A stretch of DNA of 64,000 nucleotides from Pseudomonas fluorescens Q2-87 (GTDB taxonomy: Bacteria > Pseudomonadota > Gammaproteobacteria > Pseudomonadales > Pseudomonadaceae), in contig NZ_CM001558.1 in assembly GCF_000281895.1 (NCBI RefSeq), positions 6,304,169-6,368,168 on the forward strand, in the 5' to 3' direction. Positions within the stretch are counted from its first letter, which is position 1; each line of letters begins with the position of its first letter. The notes under the pieces are model-generated. The model did not search any database. It saw only the letters and a list, made by a program, of their open reading frames with translations, and was not told where the DNA came from. The position numbers were made by a program, and so were the translations under genes. Shown one piece after another: positions 59,528 through 64,000 of this stretch.

Positions 59528-60898
59528 TTATTTACCGATGCAAAAGCTTGAAAAGATTCGGCCCAGCAAATCATCAGAGCTGAAAGCGCCGGTAATTTCA
59601 CCAAGGGACTGTTGCGCCAGTCGAAGGTCTTCGGCCAACAGCTCACCAGCCCCCGCCAAGGTCAGCTGCGCACGACCGTGTTCCAGGGCTGTGCTGGCGT
59701 GACGCAGAGCCTCTAGATGCCGCCGACGGGCGCTGAAGCTGCTTTCCGAGGTTTGCTCGTAGCCCATGCAGGCCTTGAGGTGTTCGCGCAACAGTTCCAG
59801 ACCCTCACCTGCCGATTTGGCGCTGAGGCTGATAGTCACGTGGCCATCGTCGCTGATTTCCAGGACGATTGCTTCACCGGTCAGGTCCGCCTTGTTGCGA
59901 ATCAACGTAACCTTTGCCGGATCCGGGCGCACTTCCAGGAATTCGGGCCACAAGGCGAAGGGATCATCTGCTTCCGGCGAGGTGGCATCCACTACCAGCA
60001 ACACCCGGTCGGCTTCACCGATGGCCTTCAATGCCCGCTCGACGCCAATCTTTTCCACCTGATCGTCAGTGTCCCGCAGGCCTGCGGTGTCCACCACATG
60101 GAGCGGCATCCCGTCGATGTGGATATGTTCGCGCAAGATGTCTCGGGTAGTGCCGGCAATTTCGGTAACGATGGCTGCCTCACGGCCGGCCAAGGCATTC
60201 AGGAGGCTGGATTTGCCCGCGTTTGGTCGTCCAGCGATTACCACGGTCATGCCATCGCGTAACAATGCACCTTGCCCTGCTTCACGCAACACTGTGGATA
60301 ACTCATCGCGGATCTTGTCGAGCATGCTCAACACATGGCCATCGGCGAGGAAGTCGATTTCCTCTTCCGGAAAGTCGATTGCGGCCTCGACGTAGATGCG
60401 CAGGCCGATCAATTGCTCGGTGAGGTTATGCACACGCTGCGAAAAGGCGCCCTGCAAGGAGCGCAGCGCGTTGCGCGCGGCCTGTGCAGAGCTGGCTTCG
60501 ATCAAATCGGCGATGGCTTCAGCCTGGGCCAGGTCGAGCTTGTCGTTAAGAAACGCCCGCTCGCTGAACTCCCCGGGCCGAGCCAGGCGACAACCGAGTT
60601 CAAGGCAGCGCTTGAGCAGCATGTCCAGTACGATCGGTCCGCCGTGCCCTTGCAGTTCGAGCACGTCTTCGCCAGTGAAAGAATTCGGTCCCGGAAAATA
60701 CAAGGCCAGGCCTTCATCCAACACTTGCTGGTCATCACTGAAAAACGGCCCGTAGTGAGCAAACCGCGGCTTGAGTTCACGACCGCTGATCGCCTTGGCC
60801 GCAACACCGGCCAAGGGCCCCGAAATACGGACAATGCCGACGCCCCCGCGACCTTGGGCGGTGGCAACGGCGGCAATGGTTTCACGCGGTGCGTTCAT
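59528..60898 (-). CDS. mnmE: tRNA modification GTPase MnmE (TrmE)
   Basis: Partner of MnmG in wobble-uridine modification. 456 residues from the ATG at 60898 ([21 protein letters not shown]). Formyl-THF-binding N-terminal domain, G domain with [24 protein letters not shown] and NKAD, and the C-terminal FCIGK with the essential cysteine. Confidence 0.97.
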   Translation of the reverse strand: MNAPRETIAAVATAQGRGGVGIVRISGPLAGVAAKAISGRELKPRFAHYGPFFSDDQQVLDEGLALYFPGPNSFTGEDVLELQGHGGPIVLDMLLKRCLELGCRLARPGEFSERAFLNDKLDLAQAEAIADLIEASSAQAARNALRSLQGAFSQRVHNLTEQLIGLRIYVEAAIDFPEEEIDFLADGHVLSMLDKIRDELSTVLREAGQGALLRDGMTVVIAGRPNAGKSSLLNALAGREAAIVTEIAGTTRDILREHIHIDGMPLHVVDTAGLRDTDDQVEKIGVERALKAIGEADRVLLVVDATSPEADDPFALWPEFLEVRPDPAKVTLIRNKADLTGEAIVLEISDDGHVTISLSAKSAGEGLELLREHLKACMGYEQTSESSFSARRRHLEALRHASTALEHGRAQLTLAGAGELLAEDLRLAQQSLGEITGAFSSDDLLGRIFSSFCIGK

Positions 60899-60930
60899 AA
60901 ACCGGTATCCAGACAAAAGTGGTAGATAGC

Positions 60931-60955
60931 AAAACGCCCCACTAGGGGGCGTTTT
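60931..60955 (-). terminator. Intrinsic terminator after yidC
   Basis: AAAACGCCCC-ACTAG-GGGGCGTTTT, perfect 10-base inverted repeat with A/T ends, between mnmE and yidC. It probably ends the rpmH-rnpA-yidD-yidC transcript. Confidence 0.85.
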
Positions 60956-60977
60956 GTGTGGTTATCCACAGAGCAAG

Positions 60978-62660
60978 TTACGCCTCGGCTTTTTTCGTAG
61001 CCGCTTCGATCTTACGCGTGATGTACCACTGCTGAGTAATGGACAACACGTTGTTCACAACCCAGTACAGCACCAGGCCAGCTGGGAACCACAGGAAGAA
61101 GAAGGTGAAGATGATTGGCATCATTTTCATGACCTTCGCCTGCATTGGGTCCGGAGGCGTTGGGTTCAGCTGCTGCTGGATGAACATGGTCGCGCCCATG
61201 ATGATCGGCAGGATGAAGAACGGATCCTTGATCGACAGGTCGGTAATCCACAGCATGAACGGTGCCTGACGCATCTCCACGCTTTCCAGCAGAACCCAGT
61301 ACAGCGACAGGAACACCGGCATCTGCACAAGAATCGGCAAGCATCCACCCAACGGGTTGATCTTCTCTTTCTTGTACAACTCCATCATGGCTTGGGACAT
61401 TTTCTGCCGGTCATCGCCATGTTGCTCTTTCAGCGCAGCCAGTTTCGGTGCCACTGCGCGCATGCGCGCCATGGATTTATAGCTGGCAGCCGACAGCGGG
61501 AAGAAGATCCCTTTGATCAGCATGGTCAGGAAGATGATCGACCAGCCCCAGTTGCCGACGATGCTGTGGATATGTTGCAGCAGCCAGAAGATTGGCTGGG
61601 CAATGAACCACAGGAAACCGTAGTCGACGGTCAATTCCAGACCTGGGGACAACTCTTTCAGCACCGCCTGGCTTTTAGGGCCGGCATACAGAATGGCGCT
61701 GGTTTCGGCTTTTGCACCTGGCGCGGCAGTCAATGTCGGGCCGGTGTAGCCGATGATGAAGTTGCCTTTGCTGTCTTTACGCGTCTGGACGATGTTGCTG
61801 TCGCCCTTCTGCGGGATCCAGGCGGTTACGAAATAATGCTGCAGCCAGGCAACCCAACCACCTTGGACGGTTTCCTTGAGCGGTCCCTTGTTCATGTCCT
61901 TCATGGACACTTTCTTGTACGGCTCCGAACTTGTCCACAGGGCAGCGCCCAGGTAAGTCGCGGTGCCGGTAGCAGTGCTGGAAGAAGGATCGTCGCTGGC
62001 GTCACGCTTGAGTTGGGCAAACATCGCGCCGGACCATGGCTGGGCGCTCTGGTTGTCGATCAGGTACGAGACGGTGACGTCATACAGGCCGCGTTTCAAG
62101 GTGAAACGCTTGATGTAGTTGACGCCGTCCTGGCTGAACTTCAGGTCTACGACCAGTTGGTCCTGACCGTCAGCCAGTTGATAAGTCTTCTTCTCGGCGG
62201 AGTACACAGGGCGACCGGCCGGGCTTGCATCCGGACCATTGGTGCCGATCAGGCCACTTTGGGCCAGATACGTGCGCTCGTTACCGTTGTCGAACAACTG
62301 GAACGGGATTTCCGGATGATCCTGGCGGCGCGGATACAGCGGCAGCTTCAGCTGGGCGACGTCACCACCTTGTGGATCGATGGCCAGCTCGAGCACGTCC
62401 GTCTTGATCTGGATAAGATCTTTGCTCGCAGCCACTGGGGCTTCGGCAGGAGCGCTGGTATCGCTTGCCGCGCGCGGGATATCGTCATTGCCAGCGGTGC
62501 TATTGGCAGTTGGGACATCCGGCAGGCTCGGTGCGGTATTGCTGGCTGCAACATTCTGAGTCGGCAAGGCAGCCTGGCCATAGTCCTGGTTCCATTTAAG
62601 GACCATGACATAGGACACGATTGCCAGGGCGACGATCAGGATCGTGCGTTTGATATCCAT
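60978..62660 (-). CDS. yidC: Membrane protein insertase YidC
   Basis: Inserts and folds inner-membrane proteins, including F0 subunits encoded nearby. 560 residues: N-terminal membrane anchor, large periplasmic domain (about 40-340), then the conserved insertase core of five helices with the hydrophilic-groove region KGIFFPLSAASYKSMARM and a basic C-terminus. Second-to-last membership of the rpmH operon is typical. Confidence 0.97.
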   Translation of the reverse strand: MDIKRTILIVALAIVSYVMVLKWNQDYGQAALPTQNVAASNTAPSLPDVPTANSTAGNDDIPRAASDTSAPAEAPVAASKDLIQIKTDVLELAIDPQGGDVAQLKLPLYPRRQDHPEIPFQLFDNGNERTYLAQSGLIGTNGPDASPAGRPVYSAEKKTYQLADGQDQLVVDLKFSQDGVNYIKRFTLKRGLYDVTVSYLIDNQSAQPWSGAMFAQLKRDASDDPSSSTATGTATYLGAALWTSSEPYKKVSMKDMNKGPLKETVQGGWVAWLQHYFVTAWIPQKGDSNIVQTRKDSKGNFIIGYTGPTLTAAPGAKAETSAILYAGPKSQAVLKELSPGLELTVDYGFLWFIAQPIFWLLQHIHSIVGNWGWSIIFLTMLIKGIFFPLSAASYKSMARMRAVAPKLAALKEQHGDDRQKMSQAMMELYKKEKINPLGGCLPILVQMPVFLSLYWVLLESVEMRQAPFMLWITDLSIKDPFFILPIIMGATMFIQQQLNPTPPDPMQAKVMKMMPIIFTFFFLWFPAGLVLYWVVNNVLSITQQWYITRKIEAATKKAEA

Positions 62661-62662
62661 GA

Positions 62663-62908
62663 TTACTCGGCCATCGAAGAAGAACGGGAGGTAGGGATAG
62701 GCGGAACCGGGTCATAACCGCCGGGATTCCACGGATGACAGCGACCTAAACGACGAAAGGTCAGCCAGCCACCGCGCAGAAGGCCATGATTTTCTATGGC
62801 TTCGTACGCGTAGCAGGAACAGCTGGGGTAGAAACGACAGTGACTGGCCATCAAAGGACTAATGGCATAGCGATAAAACTGGATCGGAACGAGTGCCAGT
62901 TTACGCAT
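62663..62908 (-). CDS. yidD: Membrane protein insertion efficiency factor YidD
   Basis: 81 residues. Amphipathic N-terminus ([17 protein letters not shown]) and the conserved cysteine-rich [15 protein letters not shown] and [13 protein letters not shown]. Overlaps the rnpA end by eight bases and ends two bases before yidC. Confidence 0.95.
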   Translation of the reverse strand: MRKLALVPIQFYRYAISPLMASHCRFYPSCSCYAYEAIENHGLLRGGWLTFRRLGRCHPWNPGGYDPVPPIPTSRSSSMAE

Positions 62909-63302
62909 CGGGACTGTCTACCCCTACAGTTTCGGTGTTGACTGCTGGTACTGGCTTGCTGCGTGCCAGACGCTTCCAGAGCTTGCCGAAATGCTGAATC
63001 AATTCGGGGTTTTCTACATCACCCAAACCTTTGCGCGCGACGATAACGATGTCCCATCCGACCAGTGAATCCTGGTTCAGGCGAAACGATTCGCGCATCA
63101 GACGTTTGAGGCGATTGCGCTCAACGGAGAGCTTGACGCTCTTTTTCCCGATAACCAGCCCTAGTCGGGGGTGATCGAGATCGTTGTTGCGCGCAAGGAG
63201 CAGGAGATTTTTCCCCGGAACCTTGCCGGTAGGGGAGTCAAAGACTGCCTTGAAATGCCGGGGTGTAAGCAGACGCTTTTCCCGACTGAAGTCCTGACTC
63301 AC
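62901..63302 (-). CDS. rnpA: Ribonuclease P protein component
   Basis: Protein subunit of RNase P, matures tRNA 5' ends. About 133 residues. The GTG at 63302 ([17 protein letters not shown]) is preferred from family alignment, but the purine run CTGGAG abuts it, so spacing to the ribosome site is unusually short. The RNR motif [14 protein letters not shown] is present. 16 bases separate it from rpmH. Confidence 0.95.
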   Translation of the reverse strand: MSQDFSREKRLLTPRHFKAVFDSPTGKVPGKNLLLLARNNDLDHPRLGLVIGKKSVKLSVERNRLKRLMRESFRLNQDSLVGWDIVIVARKGLGDVENPELIQHFGKLWKRLARSKPVPAVNTETVGVDSPDA

Positions 63303-63318
63303 CTCCAGTGCCGGATTA

Positions 63319-63453
63319 TCAAACTGCCAGACGCGCACGACCTTTGGCGCGACGACGCGACAGGACGGCACGACCGTTCTTGGTAGCCATGCGAGCACGG
63401 AAACCGTGGGTACGAGCGCGTTTGATAGTGCTTGGTTGGAAAGTACGTTTCAT
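63319..63453 (-). CDS. rpmH: 50S ribosomal protein L34
   Basis: 44-residue basic ribosomal protein, [20 protein letters not shown] at the start and [12 protein letters not shown] at the end. Standard first gene of the rpmH-rnpA-yidD-yidC operon, divergent from dnaA across oriC. Confidence 0.98.
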   Translation of the reverse strand: MKRTFQPSTIKRARTHGFRARMATKNGRAVLSRRRAKGRARLAV

Positions 63454-64000
63454 GTCGTGTTACCTGGTTCGTCCACAACGGGCCGGAATGGCCCCCGTTT
63501 TAAGAGACCGGGGATTCTAGAGAAAGCAAGCCTCTAGGTCAATTTCCAACCAGCGTTTCCTTTAAATAGATATCCGCTCCCCTGGTTGCCTTCGTCACGC
63601 AACGCTAGATATAGAAATAAAGAAGGGAATTATTTAAAGCTTTTCTGTAAAGCTTATAAAAGCAAGGCCGCCATCCTTCTGTGGATAACTGCCTTGGGCC
63701 CAGGTATCACGCTGTGTACAGAGAATGACAACTACGGGGGAAAGCGGTGGCAAGCCTGTGCCGCGCTGTCGGATAAGCTGTGTGTGGAAAGGGTAGTTAT
63801 CCACAGTCGGGTTATCCACCGACTTCAACCCCCACTTGTACAACGAGCTCATGGGGGGTTATCCACAGAGCTTATCCACCGACCGCCGGTCGGCTTTCTT
63901 TCTGTTAAGACATTGATAAATCATGGGCGAACAGCAACCTGCATGTGGATAAGTGGGCGCCTGCTCGCTACAATGGCCGCTTGTTTTTGCCTCACCGGCT
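63454..64000. other. oriC: Chromosomal origin of replication (oriC), left of dnaA
   Basis: 547 bases without a gene between rpmH and the expected dnaA. DnaA boxes: TGTGGATAA at 63680, TTATCCACA at 63797, TTATCCACC at 63812, TTATCCACA at 63859, TTATCCACC at 63872 and TGTGGATAA at 63944. An AT-rich segment at about 63598-63662 is the probable unwinding element. Also holds the rpmH promoter, and the window ends before the dnaA start. Confidence 0.9.

Overview
The window is chromosomal DNA from a Pseudomonas, most likely the P. fluorescens lineage. This rests on high GC content, fluorescens-type REP palindromes, protein sequences that read as typical Pseudomonas orthologues, and gene order. The right end is the origin of replication: rpmH, rnpA, yidD, yidC, mnmE, mnmG, rsmG, parA, parB and the atp operon run leftwards from a DnaA-box cluster at about 63.6-64 kb, and dnaA should lie just beyond the window. 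No prophage, insertion sequence, CRISPR array, tRNA or rRNA gene was seen.

Left part (0-14 kb): cardiolipin synthase and cyclopropane fatty acid synthase converge. Next is a tightly overlapping four-gene operon of three SPFH (HflK/HflC-like) membrane proteins, one with a histidine-rich tail, and a P1B-type metal ATPase. A Zur-like operator precedes it, so I read it as a zinc-acquisition operon of the HmtA type. A perfect parS site sits inside the third SPFH gene. A dihydrolipoamide dehydrogenase (Lpd3 type) is divergent from this operon. Two coupled exported proteins of unknown function follow (a CGPDFP-start repeat protein and a DUF3142 lipoprotein).

Polysaccharide region (14-29.2 kb): a left-going operon GT-GT-methyltransferase-acyltransferase-methyltransferase is divergent from a right-going operon rmd-gmd-wbpW-wzm-wzt-wbpX-wbpY-wbpZ. 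Together they make, modify and export a D-rhamnose homopolymer (common polysaccharide antigen, A-band LPS). GDP-mannose is made by WbpW and converted to GDP-D-rhamnose by Gmd and Rmd. WbpX/Y/Z polymerise it, Wzm/Wzt export it, and the left-going operon probably supplies modification or chain-end functions.

Metabolic and regulatory islands (29-43 kb): a LysR-GST pair; an LTA-synthase-like membrane phosphatase or transferase; NudK; an NAD-recycling locus (pncA-pncB-nadE divergent from nadD2-nrtR) with two NrtR-type palindromes; and an electrophile-response locus (DJ-1 protein, aldehyde dehydrogenase, Old Yellow Enzyme, TetR regulator) with three copies of one palindrome.

Core region (43-64 kb): glmR-glmS with an unoccupied attTn7 region, glmU, the atpIBEFHAGDC operon with a strong sigma70-type promoter and stem-loops in several gene gaps, parAB, rsmG-mnmG, a second DnaA-box-rich AT-rich region between mnmG and mnmE, then mnmE, yidC, yidD, rnpA, rpmH and oriC.
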